A stretch of 64,000 nt of DNA from Microbulbifer sp. THAF38 (lineage in GTDB: Bacteria; Pseudomonadota; Gammaproteobacteria; Pseudomonadales; Cellvibrionaceae). Below are positions 55,997 to 64,000 of the stretch, piece after piece (positions within the stretch are counted from its first letter, which is position 1; every line of letters starts with the position of its first letter). The notes under the pieces were generated by a model. That model was not told the DNA's origin and ran no database searches. It was given only the letters and a program-made list of their open reading frames with translations. The DNA is taken from assembly GCF_009363535.1 (NCBI RefSeq), contig NZ_CP045369.1, forward strand, positions 2,925,001-2,989,000. The letters run 5' to 3'. The translations under genes and the position numbers were made by a program.

Positions 55997-57526
55997 CTAA
56001 AAAGCGTGAGAGCGCTGTGCTTTTAGTAACAACAACGCTACTGCCACTAATAAAAGAAAGGTAAATACCACCAAGCCCCACATGACCGATTGGAATGCTT
56101 GAGCAAAAGAACGATCGAACATTTCGACTACTTGAGTATGCAACTGAACAGATACGCCCGCCGCACTGTAATCCACTCGCTCAGGGTTCATTAACATAGA
56201 GTTGATATATTTTTCAAATAACTTTGTGGTTTCCAGGCCCGCCTGTTTAATCTGCAACAATAGATTGTGCTTTTCCAATAGTCTAAAAACCGTACCGGTT
56301 ACAGCCAACCCTAAGGCAGCGCCAATATTCTGAATACCCCACAACATTCCCGTGGCAATACCAGCACTATTCGCCGGCAGGGCACCAATAGCAATGGGCG
56401 CAGTGGCACTAAAGACAAAACCCCAGGCAATACCAAAAGGGACAAAAGCTAATAACAACGTAACAAGATTTGTATCAGTGGAAAATTGAGTCATCACAAT
56501 AGCGGCGATCAAAATACATATCACACCAATCAAGATGGGTACCGCCGGTCTGGGGCTTGTCGCCATTCGCCCCGCTACAGGAGAAACTAGAGCCATCACC
56601 AGAGTGATCGGCAGCAAAATCAGGCCAGACATTACCGTGGTATCCTGACGCACAACATGCAGGTAGAAAGGTAGTAGAAAGAAAGCGGAAATCAGGAAAA
56701 CCAGCAGGCTGAAATTAGTGAGTACACAGGCAGAAAAAAGCGGATTTTTAAAATAGGAGAAATGGATGAGCGGCTGTTCCAGCTTGACTTCAATCCGGTA
56801 AAGTAACCAAAAGCTAAGCACTGAGACCCCTAACAGAACCAGAATAGGCCAACTCAACCATCCAATTTGTGGTCCTTCTATCACCAGTAAAACCAGAGAC
56901 CCCACGCTGAGTGCGAGTAAAATCATACCACGCCAATCGATATAGCTCTTTTCCCTATCCAGGTTCTGAGGACTCTTCATGACAAAGAGCCCTATTGCGG
57001 CACTAGCCAATACAAAGGGGATGTTGATATAAAAAATCGAGCGCCAAGAAAAGAAATGGCACATGAAGCCACCAATTACCGGGCCAAGGGCGAAGCCAAT
57101 TGCCAAAATAGACATCCACCACCCCATGGCAAAGCCGGCTTCTTTTTCTACAAAGCTGTGGGATAACAGGGCAATATTATTCGGCACAATGATCGCAATC
57201 GCTACGCCTTGAAGGCCTCGCCAAACGATCAACCACAAAGGGTCATTTGACAGTCCCGCGAGTAGGGAACCAAGCGCGAGCAGTAGCCAGCCAATATTAA
57301 GCATCTTCAATGAGCCAACAATATCTCCAAGGCGCCCCATACTCGCCATCAGGATACACAGCATTAGCATGAAAATGTTGATAATCCATTGGGTCTGGAT
57401 AAACGTAGCCGCAAGGCTCTGCTGAATTGTAGGAAGGGCAATACTGACAATGGTGTAATCCAGGCCCAGAATAAAGGTGGCGGGAAAGGAACCCAGTAAA
57501 ATGGTCCACTTATTGAGTCTTTGCAT
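55997..57526 (-). CDS. MFS drug transporter, DHA2 (14-segment) family
   Basis: The protein has 509 residues with about 14 hydrophobic segments. The start FILGLDYTIVSIALPTIQQS has the D-x-T-I-V-x-V/I-A-L-P motif of EmrB/QacA pumps, followed by QWIINIFMLMLCILMASMGRLGD (motif A), and GFALGPVIGGFMCHFFSWRSIFYINIPF (motif C). It probably exports hydrophobic or cationic compounds by proton antiport. There is no EmrA-type adaptor or regulator beside it. A long AT-rich stretch lies upstream. Confidence 0.92.
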   Translation of the reverse strand: MQRLNKWTILLGSFPATFILGLDYTIVSIALPTIQQSLAATFIQTQWIINIFMLMLCILMASMGRLGDIVGSLKMLNIGWLLLALGSLLAGLSNDPLWLIVWRGLQGVAIAIIVPNNIALLSHSFVEKEAGFAMGWWMSILAIGFALGPVIGGFMCHFFSWRSIFYINIPFVLASAAIGLFVMKSPQNLDREKSYIDWRGMILLALSVGSLVLLVIEGPQIGWLSWPILVLLGVSVLSFWLLYRIEVKLEQPLIHFSYFKNPLFSACVLTNFSLLVFLISAFFLLPFYLHVVRQDTTVMSGLILLPITLVMALVSPVAGRMATSPRPAVPILIGVICILIAAIVMTQFSTDTNLVTLLLAFVPFGIAWGFVFSATAPIAIGALPANSAGIATGMLWGIQNIGAALGLAVTGTVFRLLEKHNLLLQIKQAGLETTKLFEKYINSMLMNPERVDYSAAGVSVQLHTQVVEMFDRSFAQAFQSVMWGLVVFTFLLLVAVALLLLKAQRSHAF

Positions 57527-58152
57527 GGTTCGCGACTCCTATCACTTACCTCACCCCCAAAAAGGGAGCACTGACCAACCAACCCCTAAAATATCTACTG
57601 GTGTTTGAATAAGTGTAGAGCTTATTTTTTTAGAAGAACCTCATCGCTTTCAACAAAGCTTTCAAGCTAAAGCCACCTCAACCAATCCTCGAGCAGGATA
57701 AATCACGCCAAAAACTATTACTCTGCGGCGCAATACGCCCCATGAAAACTAAAGGAGGCAATACAATCAGAGAAATAAAGTGGCGCAGACAAAAATCGAA
57801 ACCTTCTACTACTAAACTCACAAGAAGGGGAATATTTTTTGCTTTAGCAGAAACATAAAAAAGAGAGTAAACCTCCACACAAAACATTCCCAACTCAATA
57901 TTTGAACTTTCTATCCATCCAGACTGACCTTTAGACCAAAAACAATCGCAAAAACAAATAACATGCTCCACCCTCTATAGACAGAAGAACCTATCCATAG
58001 TAAAAAATAAAAAACAATAAAAACCCCACCCAACAATGCACCACCAATAATAATTAAATCAATAAAAATCAATAAAGCTTTTCCCTCATTTCAAATCACC
58101 AAACTAAAGGGAAAGGTTACTTACATTCAAAAAAAACCTGCGGAGAATAATA
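57527..58152. other. AT-rich intergenic region before the PI-PLC gene
   Basis: This 626-base stretch is AT-rich, notably 57990-58080 with A-rich low-complexity sequence. It must carry promoters for the MFS gene (minus) and the PI-PLC gene (plus). A heptamer CTTTCAA occurs twice (57637 and 57656), 12 bases apart. A minus-strand frame at 57678-57971 has cysteine-rich, unlikely composition and no good ribosome site. I support no gene here. Confidence 0.5.
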
Positions 58153-59355
58153 ATGAAGCATACTATCAGGCAGTTTATTCAGGCGGTAATCTCTATCATT
58201 CTATTTGTCAGCACTCCACTTTGGGCGGATAGCATTTCCGATTTTCAAAATAGTTGGACCGGCCGGGCACTGGACCTGCAACGACAGATCGACAACCATA
58301 CGCCCATGAGTGAAAACAATATCCTAGGCACCCATAATTCTTATAATTCAGAAGTCTATCGGGCTTGTAACTTTTCTGTAGGTTGTCGCTATCTCGATCC
58401 CCAACAGGAATATTCCATCAAAGATCAGTTGCGATTGGGGGCAAGATTTATTGAGCTGGACGTTCACTGGACAGCAAAGATGGAGAGTCTTTTCTCCTAC
58501 CCCAAACGCCTGCTGCTCTGTCACGGGTTCTGCAGCCTGAATGACAAGTACGCTACCGAAGGCTTCAACGAGGTGAGGGACTGGCTAAATGACAGCGCCA
58601 ACCAGGATGAGGTGATTATCCTGTATATCGAAGACCACTCCGATGGCCGCCACCAGGATCTCTACGATCAGTTAACCAGCAGATTCGGTGACAAAATCTA
58701 TTACAGCGGCGGTTGCCACAGCATCCCCAGCACCCTCACCAAGAACCAGGTGCTCGCTGCCGGCAAACAGGTAGTACTCTGGAAGGATGGTGGCTGCTCT
58801 GGAAACACCAGCATGCAGAATATGGCCTTTACCGGACTCGGCGAAATCGGACGCGTCTGGGAGGACAGCACTACTATTGGCACTATTGGCGAAATCTTCA
58901 GTGGCGGCATCGAGAGAATTACCACTAACGATGTGCGCAATGGCTTCGCCCTGGGTCACAACATTATCAACCTGGATAATATGAACACCAGTGACGGCCG
59001 TATCGCCGCTGCCATCTGGTCCTGGGATCAAAACGAACCCAATAACCTCAATAATGAAGACTGTGCAATGCAGTGGGGTAATGGTCGCTGGAACGACTCC
59101 AACTGCAGTAATCAATACAGCTTCGCCTGCAAGAATATGAATGATGGCAGCTGGGTGGCTACCGCCTCTATCGGCCCCTGGGCTTACGGAAGCGCCAACT
59201 GCCAAGCCCTCGGCAGCCAGTATGTCTTTGAGGTGCCCACCAACAGTAAAGACAATCAAGCCTTGAAGGCGGCGAAGGAAGCCACAGGCTACGACAAGGT
59301 CTGGATTAACTATCAAGACCAATCGAATGAAGGGCAGTGGCTGCGCAGCGAGTAA
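58153..59355 (+). CDS. Secreted PI-PLC-like phosphodiesterase with C-type lectin sequence
   Basis: The protein has 400 residues. A signal peptide (AVISIILFVSTPLWA) directs it out of the cytoplasm. The PI-PLC X-type domain spans about residues 30-280: the first catalytic His is His61 in ILGTHNSYN, acids Glu101 and Asp103 are in FIELDVHWT, and the second His is His124 in LLLCHGFCS. The last 110 residues look like C-type lectin sequence. The block EPNN ... NEDCAMQW ... WNDSNCSNQYSFACK is the usual second half of such a domain, while ANCQALGSQYVFEVP ... VWINYQDQSNEGQW after it is the usual first half. So the order is reversed, or two incomplete copies are joined. Function may be host or particle lipid/sugar degradation. 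Confidence 0.82.
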   Translation: MKHTIRQFIQAVISIILFVSTPLWADSISDFQNSWTGRALDLQRQIDNHTPMSENNILGTHNSYNSEVYRACNFSVGCRYLDPQQEYSIKDQLRLGARFIELDVHWTAKMESLFSYPKRLLLCHGFCSLNDKYATEGFNEVRDWLNDSANQDEVIILYIEDHSDGRHQDLYDQLTSRFGDKIYYSGGCHSIPSTLTKNQVLAAGKQVVLWKDGGCSGNTSMQNMAFTGLGEIGRVWEDSTTIGTIGEIFSGGIERITTNDVRNGFALGHNIINLDNMNTSDGRIAAAIWSWDQNEPNNLNNEDCAMQWGNGRWNDSNCSNQYSFACKNMNDGSWVATASIGPWAYGSANCQALGSQYVFEVPTNSKDNQALKAAKEATGYDKVWINYQDQSNEGQWLRSE

Positions 59356-59393
59356 ACCCCACTCCAACCACTCCCAAATAAATGCTTATTCGG

Positions 59394-59414
59394 GCCCGTG
59401 TGAATCACGCGGGC
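59394..59414 (+). terminator. Hairpin after the PI-PLC gene
   Basis: GCCCGTGTG-AAT-CACGCGGGC pairs over nine positions with one G-U pair, followed by TCTTCTCTCC. It lies 38 bases past the stop codon. The T tract is broken, so the call is moderate. Confidence 0.6.
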
Positions 59415-59533
59415 TCTTCTCTCCTGCCAACTACCCCAACCTTTCAATACTCCCTAGCGTCTTTGAGAACTGTCGTTAGTTTGCTTTATATCGTGCATAA
59501 TCCCCATCTGAGCAAGACTCACAGGACATAATT

Positions 59534-61297
59534 ATGCAAATCCCTACTCTCTGGCGCCGCCTCGGCTTGGCCATTGCCGTCGGCAGTGCTCTGACCGCTT
59601 GTGGCAAAGGCACCACCGAAGCAGCCAAGCCGCACGCTGATCACGGCGCAGCCCATACTGATCACCAGCAAGCAACAGACACCAAGCTATCTCTCAGTGA
59701 AGCCGAACAGGCTCAGGTTGATGCGATTGCCGCAGACCTACACAAACATATTGCGATCCTCGCCTCCGACAAGTTCGAAGGGCGCGCACCTGCCACCAAA
59801 GGTGAAGAACTCACTGTCAATTACCTGGCGGATCAGTTCAAGGCCCTTGGGCTGGAGCCTGGGGCTATGGACGCTGCCGGCAAACCCAGCTGGTTCCAAC
59901 AAGTCCCTATCGTGGAAATGGAGATAGAAACTACCCCCCTAACATTCAAGGGCGATGGTTTTGAGCAATTGCTGCAACCGATCGACGATATGGTGGCCTT
60001 CACCCAGAGACAAACCGCGGGCTCCTCCCTGGAGAGCAGCGAGCTGGTATTTGTCGGTTACGGCATTGTCGCTCCAGAGAATAACTGGAATGACTACGCC
60101 GGCCTGGATATGAAAGGCAAAACCGCAGTCATTTTGGTGAATGACCCCGGTTACGCGACCAAAGACGAAGCTCTGTTCAATGGCAATGCCATGACCTATT
60201 ACGGTCGCTGGAGCTACAAGTTCGAGGAAGCCGCACGCCAAGGTGCCGATGGTGCGATCATCATTCACGAAACCGGTGCTGCCGGTTATCCCTGGGAAGT
60301 GGTCAGTGGCTCTTGGTCTGGGGCACAAGTCAGCCTCGAAGCCGAGAACAAAAACGCTGACCGGGTTGCCATTGAAGCCTGGATGACCAACCAAGCCGCC
60401 AACGCACTATTCCGTTCAGCAGGCCTGGATCTACAAAAGGAAATGGACGCAGCCAAAACCCAGGGCTTCAAACCCAAGGCTCTCGGGGTTACTGCTAGCG
60501 TAGAGCTGAAAAACAGCCTGCAGAAATCCAACTCCCGTAATGTGGTCGCCAAACTGCCAGGCAACAAGCATCCCGATGAGGTGGTTGTCTACACCGCGCA
60601 CTGGGACCACCTGGGCGTTAACAAAAATGCGGAAGGTGAAGACCAGATCTTTAACGGTGCCGTAGATAACGCCACTGGCACTGCCGGCCTGTTGGCTATG
60701 GCCGCTGAGGCAGTAAAGCTGGATCGCCCGGAGCGCTCACTGCTGTTCGTTGCGGTAACCGCTGAAGAGTCCGGCTTGCTCGGTTCCAAGTACTACGCAG
60801 AAAAGCCCGTTGCCCCCTTAGAAAAAACCGTCGCCGGCATCAATTTTGACGCCATGAACGTATTGGGCCCGACCCGTGACATTACCGTCATCGGTTACGG
60901 CAGCAGTGAGCTGGAACAACTGCTGGAAGTTTCAGCCAAGGGACAGGGCCGCTACCTGGCTGCGGAAGAGCACCCGGAGCGCGGCTACTTCTATCGCTCA
61001 GATCACTTCAGCCTGGCGAAAAAAGGCGTACCCATGCTGTACTTTGACTCCGGCACAGACGATTTTGAGCATGGCCGCGAGTGGGCCCAGGCAAAAGGGG
61101 CAGAGTATGTCAGCCAGCATTACCATAAACCCGGCGACGAGTATGATCCCTCCTGGAACCTGAAAGGCTCAGCCATGGATCTGCAGCTTGGTCTCAAATT
61201 GGGTCTGCAGCTAGCCAATAGCCGCGACTGGCCAAACTGGTATGAGGGCAACGAGTTCCGCGCGATTCGCGACGCGAGTTCCGAAGCCCGCAAATAA
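59534..61297 (+). CDS. M28 family metallopeptidase lipoprotein
   Basis: The protein has 587 residues. The signal ends in a lipobox (ALTAC), so it should be lipid-anchored in the envelope; a histidine-rich stretch (PHADHGAAHTDHQQ) follows the cysteine. A protease-associated domain (SSELVFVGYGIVAPENNWN, MKGKTAVILVNDPGY) is inserted before the zinc peptidase core. Metal and catalytic residues are in TAHWDHLGVN, NGAVDNATGTAG, TAEESGLLGSKYY, INFDAMNVLG and HYHKPGDEYD. Such enzymes are aminopeptidases that clip hydrophobic N-terminal residues from peptides. It stands alone, with a strong hairpin after it. Confidence 0.92.
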   Translation: MQIPTLWRRLGLAIAVGSALTACGKGTTEAAKPHADHGAAHTDHQQATDTKLSLSEAEQAQVDAIAADLHKHIAILASDKFEGRAPATKGEELTVNYLADQFKALGLEPGAMDAAGKPSWFQQVPIVEMEIETTPLTFKGDGFEQLLQPIDDMVAFTQRQTAGSSLESSELVFVGYGIVAPENNWNDYAGLDMKGKTAVILVNDPGYATKDEALFNGNAMTYYGRWSYKFEEAARQGADGAIIIHETGAAGYPWEVVSGSWSGAQVSLEAENKNADRVAIEAWMTNQAANALFRSAGLDLQKEMDAAKTQGFKPKALGVTASVELKNSLQKSNSRNVVAKLPGNKHPDEVVVYTAHWDHLGVNKNAEGEDQIFNGAVDNATGTAGLLAMAAEAVKLDRPERSLLFVAVTAEESGLLGSKYYAEKPVAPLEKTVAGINFDAMNVLGPTRDITVIGYGSSELEQLLEVSAKGQGRYLAAEEHPERGYFYRSDHFSLAKKGVPMLYFDSGTDDFEHGREWAQAKGAEYVSQHYHKPGDEYDPSWNLKGSAMDLQLGLKLGLQLANSRDWPNWYEGNEFRAIRDASSEARK

Positions 61298-61311
61298 ATA
61301 CCCCGTCGAAT

Positions 61312-61352
61312 CTTCTACTGCGGCGATAACCCCAGCATCGCCGCAGTAGAAG
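61312..61352. repeat. 16-bp perfect inverted repeat after the M28 gene
   Basis: CTTCTACTGCGGCGAT (61312-61327) and ATCGCCGCAGTAGAAG (61337-61352) are perfect complements around a nine-base loop AACCCCAGC. It begins 14 bases past the stop of the M28 gene. TTTTT follows nine bases later. It is longer than a usual terminator stem and may act as a terminator, an RNase-resistant end, or be a member of a dispersed repeat family. Confidence 0.75.
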
Positions 61353-61463
61353 CCCAATCTCTTTTTATCGATATCGCCTCTTGCCCTGAATATCCCGATT
61401 AATCTTTTTACTTTCCCTCCGTCGGTAAACGAATATCTCGATTGCGAGTAAAACAAGCCAAAG

Positions 61464-61495
61464 AAAAAAGCCCCACTGTTTTCAGCGGAGCTTTT
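61464..61495. terminator. Imperfect terminator-like hairpin
   Basis: AAAAGC-C-CC-A-CTG and CAG-C-GG-A-GCTTTT pair with two mismatches around TTTT. The flanks carry A and T runs. It lies between the M28 gene (plus) and fadD (minus). Confidence 0.6.
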
Positions 61496-61701
61496 GGGTA
61501 GCCCTCATACATGCACAGGGAAATCGCTCACCCGGCAATCAGTGAATAGATCTTTTTCGATGAGATAGTCGCCGAGGAATTGCTGACGCAGACAGGGGGA
61601 GTTTGTGGGGGATTTTAATGGACCAGGGCCGCTCAATTGACCGACAGCAACACATCCTTGTGTCGCAATAACCTGCCAAATATTTACAGGCTAACTATCG
61701 G
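61496..61701. other. Non-coding stretch between hairpin and fadD stop
   Basis: I see no gene, repeat or regulatory site in this stretch; it is the 3' flank of fadD. Confidence 0.5.
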
Positions 61702-63408
61702 TCAAGCGCCGACTGCATCCTTCTTCTTCAATTCTTCTTCGCGCAATTCACGGCGCAGAATCTTGCCAACATTCGTCTTCGGCAGATCTTCGCGGAATTC
61801 GACCGATCTCGGCACCTTGTAAGCCGTCATATTTTCGCGACAGAAAGCGATAACCTCTTTCTCAGTCAGAGAGGGGTCCGCCTTAATCACAAAAAGCTTA
61901 ACCAGCTCGCCGCTCTTCTCATCGGGAATACCAATGGCCGCGGCTTCGGTCACCTTTGGATGGGCACTGACAATATCCTCAATCTCATTGGGATACACGT
62001 TGAAGCCAGACACAATAATCATGTCCTTCTTGCGATCCACAATTTTGATGTAACCATCGTCCTGGATCACCGCCATATCACCGGTATTCAACCAGCCTTC
62101 GCTATCGAGAGTGTCAGCGGTGGCCTCTGGGCGCTGCCAGTAGCCTTTCATTACCTGAGGACCACGTACACAGAGTTCACCGGGAGAATTGTTCGGCAAG
62201 TCGTTACCGTTCTCGTCCACAACTTTGACTTCGGTTCCCGGAACCGGGATACCCACGGTACCCAGCTGCACGCCATCAGTGGGGTTGAAAGACACAACAG
62301 GAGAGGTTTCCGTCATCCCGTAACCTTCCATCACCACACAGCCGGTCAGCTCTTCCCAACGCTTGGCGGTATCTCTCGTCAGCGCCATACCACCGGAAGC
62401 TGTTGAGTGCAGTTTACTGAAATCCAGCTCTGCAAAATCCTTATTCAGCATCAGGCCATTAAACAGGGTATTGAGACCCACAAAGCCCGTGAAGCGCTGT
62501 CCTTTCAGGGTTTTCACAAAGCCGGGAATATCGCGCGGATTGGGAATCAGCAGGGAGTGGTTGCCGGTGGAGAACAGACACATGCAATGAATGGTAAAAG
62601 CGTAAATATGGTAGAGCGGCAACGGAGCAATATAGAACTCCTCACCTTCTTTCATACCGCTGCCAAATGCTTCGAGCACCTGCTGCATATTAGCAACCAG
62701 GTTGCGATTGGTCAGCATTGCACCCTTGGCAACGCCGGTGGTGCCGCCAGTGTATTGCAACACCGCGATATCTTCTGGTGCGCGTTCAATATCTTCGCTG
62801 GCCTGTTGTGCACCGAGGGAGAGAGCCTCACGGAAATCCACCTGCTGGGAAAAGGAGAACTCCGGCACCATTTTTTTGATGTGCTTGGCTACGCCGTTAA
62901 TCAAAACCCGCTTTAAAGGGCTGTGCAGGTCGGCGATCTCGGTAACGATCACTTTCTCGACGCTGGTTTCATCTACAACTACAGAAGCGGTATCGGCGAT
63001 ATTAGCCAGTACTACCAGCGCCTTGGCACCGGAATCATTCAGCTGATGCTTTAACTCTCGCGGCGTATACAGCGGGTTAGTGTTGACGACCACAAGTCCG
63101 GCACGCAGAGCACCAAAAACAACCACAGGATACTGCAGTACATTGGGCAGCTGGATAGCAATGCGATCGCCGGGCTTTAAATTAGTTTGGTTTTGTAAAT
63201 AGGAGGCAAACTTTGCGCTCAGGGTATCGATATCACCAACGGTCAGGGTTCGCCCCAGGCAGGTGAAAGCCGGTCGGTCACTAAATTTGGCGCATGCGCC
63301 CTTAAATACATCGAGAATGCTGCGATCAATGTCCAACTCTCTTCTCCCATTCCTGATTGTTGTTATCGCTTGCTCACTTCTCCCGTCCTTATAGACGAAA
63401 CCTGCCAT
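61702..63408 (-). CDS. fadD: Long-chain fatty acid CoA ligase FadD
   Basis: FadD activates fatty acids with ATP and CoA during uptake. The P-loop YTGGTTGVAKGAMLT is near residue 218. VMEGYGMTETSPVVSFNP, GWLNTGDMAVIQDDGYIKIV and the hinge DRKKDMIIVSGFNVYPNEIED are the other AMP-forming enzyme motifs. PLKRVLINGVAKHIKKMVPE is a FadD-specific block. From ATG 63408 it has 568 residues with a weak ribosome site. A TTG at 63336 with GGGAG seven bases upstream would give 544 residues and is a serious alternative. It feeds the FadBA complex. Confidence 0.94.
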   Translation of the reverse strand: MAGFVYKDGRSEQAITTIRNGRRELDIDRSILDVFKGACAKFSDRPAFTCLGRTLTVGDIDTLSAKFASYLQNQTNLKPGDRIAIQLPNVLQYPVVVFGALRAGLVVVNTNPLYTPRELKHQLNDSGAKALVVLANIADTASVVVDETSVEKVIVTEIADLHSPLKRVLINGVAKHIKKMVPEFSFSQQVDFREALSLGAQQASEDIERAPEDIAVLQYTGGTTGVAKGAMLTNRNLVANMQQVLEAFGSGMKEGEEFYIAPLPLYHIYAFTIHCMCLFSTGNHSLLIPNPRDIPGFVKTLKGQRFTGFVGLNTLFNGLMLNKDFAELDFSKLHSTASGGMALTRDTAKRWEELTGCVVMEGYGMTETSPVVSFNPTDGVQLGTVGIPVPGTEVKVVDENGNDLPNNSPGELCVRGPQVMKGYWQRPEATADTLDSEGWLNTGDMAVIQDDGYIKIVDRKKDMIIVSGFNVYPNEIEDIVSAHPKVTEAAAIGIPDEKSGELVKLFVIKADPSLTEKEVIAFCRENMTAYKVPRSVEFREDLPKTNVGKILRRELREEELKKKDAVGA

Positions 63409-63485
63409 CTTTCGGAGCCAGCGAGAAATTATTTATTGTTTGTAGTATGTTGCGAGACAATAAAAAAGAGGCTCATTCATGCCCC

Positions 63486-63824
63486 TCAAAGCCCGCTTAC
63501 CTCTTTACTCTGCGCAGGAAACAAACCTGCCAGTGCAGCGGCCAACTCTGTATTTCCAGAGTATTGGACATCTCCCAACAAAAAGGCATGCCTAGCGTTT
63601 AAATGGCCATCCAAAATTGCACTCAAAGTGTGATTAGCCATTACCAATATTAGTGCCGGTTCTTCCGTTTGCCCGAACTCGGAAACCACTTCGAGATCAT
63701 TCGGAGCTCCTTTTACGTAAACATAAAAGTCACAGGCATCCGGCAGGCTGAACTGTACCCGAGCAAGTGGGTATGAACAAGCTATGCGCCGCAGGCGCTC
63801 CTGAACTGAATCCGGCAATTGCAT
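63486..63824 (-). CDS. SCP2-like small protein
   Basis: The protein has 112 residues. Its second half (LILVMANHTLSAILDGHLNA, RHAFLLGDVQYSGNTELAAA) resembles the end of sterol-carrier-protein-2 domains, where a G-x-[IV]-x-[FY]-x-G-D strand precedes a final helix. These bind lipids or acyl-CoA. Its place just upstream of fadD and downstream of an acyl-CoA dehydrogenase fits a role in acyl handling, but that is inference. I use ATG 63824 because GGAGAG lies six bases upstream; GTG 63848 has none. Confidence 0.55.
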   Translation of the reverse strand: MQLPDSVQERLRRIACSYPLARVQFSLPDACDFYVYVKGAPNDLEVVSEFGQTEEPALILVMANHTLSAILDGHLNARHAFLLGDVQYSGNTELAAALAGLFPAQSKEVSGL

Positions 63825-63862
63825 CGGAATCTCTCCGTCATTGGCCACTTCGGCGCCGGTAA

Positions 63863-63894
63863 AAAAAACCGCCGGTGAAAACCGGCGGTTTTTT
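63863..63894. terminator. Terminator after the acyl-CoA dehydrogenase gene
   Basis: ACCGCCGGT-GAAA-ACCGGCGGT forms a perfect 9-bp stem with a stable GAAA loop, flanked by eight A residues and six T residues. Confidence 0.93.
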
Positions 63895-63907
63895 GCTGAG
63901 GTTGGAT

Positions 63908-64000
63908 TTAGAACGCGAAATGCTCTGCGTCCAGGTCCATCAGGTTGGCCGCGCCACTCTGCATAGTTTCAGCATGGCTAGCGGTACGCGGAAGGATGCG
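63908..64000 (-). CDS. Acyl-CoA dehydrogenase, C-terminal end only
   Basis: The last 30 codons of a minus-strand gene enter from the right edge and end at TAA 63908-63910. The peptide begins RILPRTASHAETMQSGAANL and ends with M-D-L-D-A-E-H-F-A-F. I recall this ending (a R-[IL]-L-P-R-T then a small-residue helix and ...AxxF) in the long, about 600-residue acyl-CoA dehydrogenases of proteobacteria. It fits with the neighbouring fadD. The rest lies outside the window. Confidence 0.6.
   Translation of the reverse strand, partial: RILPRTASHAETMQSGAANLMDLDAEHFAF

Noticed and set aside
57678..57971. A 97-codon minus-strand open frame in the AT-rich gap
   Set aside because: Composition is odd (many F, C and S), there is no ribosome site, and it lies in low-complexity sequence.
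58672..59367. A 231-codon minus-strand open frame
   Set aside because: It is antisense to the PI-PLC gene; the valine- and alanine-rich product looks like a reverse reading.

Overview
The window reads as ordinary chromosome of a marine-type gammaproteobacterium, close to the Pseudomonas/Cellvibrionales branch (a Microbulbifer-like genome is my best guess; this is inference from gene content and order, not a database match). Supporting signs are the nudC-fimL pair, a FabY-type ketoacyl synthase, the gloB/methyltransferase/rnhA/dnaQ block, the tig-clpP-clpX-lon-hupB-ppiD block, fadBA under a PsrA-like operator, and a tRNA-Leu just before tig. I see no insertion sequence, prophage, integron, CRISPR array or rRNA operon. 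Most genes are on the minus strand.

Layout. 1-1.7 kb: a tetR-adaptor-RND efflux operon that runs off the left edge, with a TetR-type operator. 1.8-5 kb: ychJ, an arfA-like ribosome-rescue gene with a terminator hairpin inside its coding region, rtcB with a long structured leader, and truC. 5-12 kb: patatin lipase, acuI/yhdH reductase, sohB, a membrane protein, nudC and fimL. 12-19 kb: nhaB, dnaQ, rnhA, a methyltransferase, gloB and mltD. 19-28 kb: the protein-quality block ppiD, hupB, lon, clpX, clpP, tig and tRNA-Leu(UAG). 28-35 kb: fatty-acid genes fadA, fadB, a cupin regulator, fabY and an AraC regulator. 35-45 kb: a methyltransferase coupled to an hsp20 gene, thpR, a coiled-coil exported protein, an HPF-like ribosome factor, gor, an orphan exported protein, ycjF, ycjX and a GSG-repeat protein. 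45-53 kb: HIT protein, globin-like protein, slyD, DCC protein, tcdA, LytTR regulator, acyltransferase, fused csdA-csdE, tatD and a decayed lysE. 53-64 kb: a lipoprotein, a possible small RNA or small ORF, M14 peptidase, MFS pump, secreted PI-PLC with lectin-type sequence, M28 peptidase, fadD, an SCP2-like protein and the tail of an acyl-CoA dehydrogenase.

The genes group into a few jobs. Protein and ribosome quality control is prominent: arfA, lon, clpXP, tig, ppiD, slyD, hsp20 and an HPF-like factor, with readable heat-shock promoters before lon and hsp20. RNA and tRNA maintenance is represented by rtcB, thpR, truC, tcdA and the sulfur donor pair CsdA-CsdE fused in one chain. Fatty-acid synthesis and breakdown is represented by fabY, fadBA, fadD, acuI and the partial acyl-CoA dehydrogenase.

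The least explained items are three small candidates of 27, 46 and 58 codons with their own start or terminator signals, the structured rtcB leader, a truncated-globin-like protein lacking the haem-binding histidine, and the PI-PLC whose lectin halves appear in reversed order. No clearly new multi-gene system is evident.
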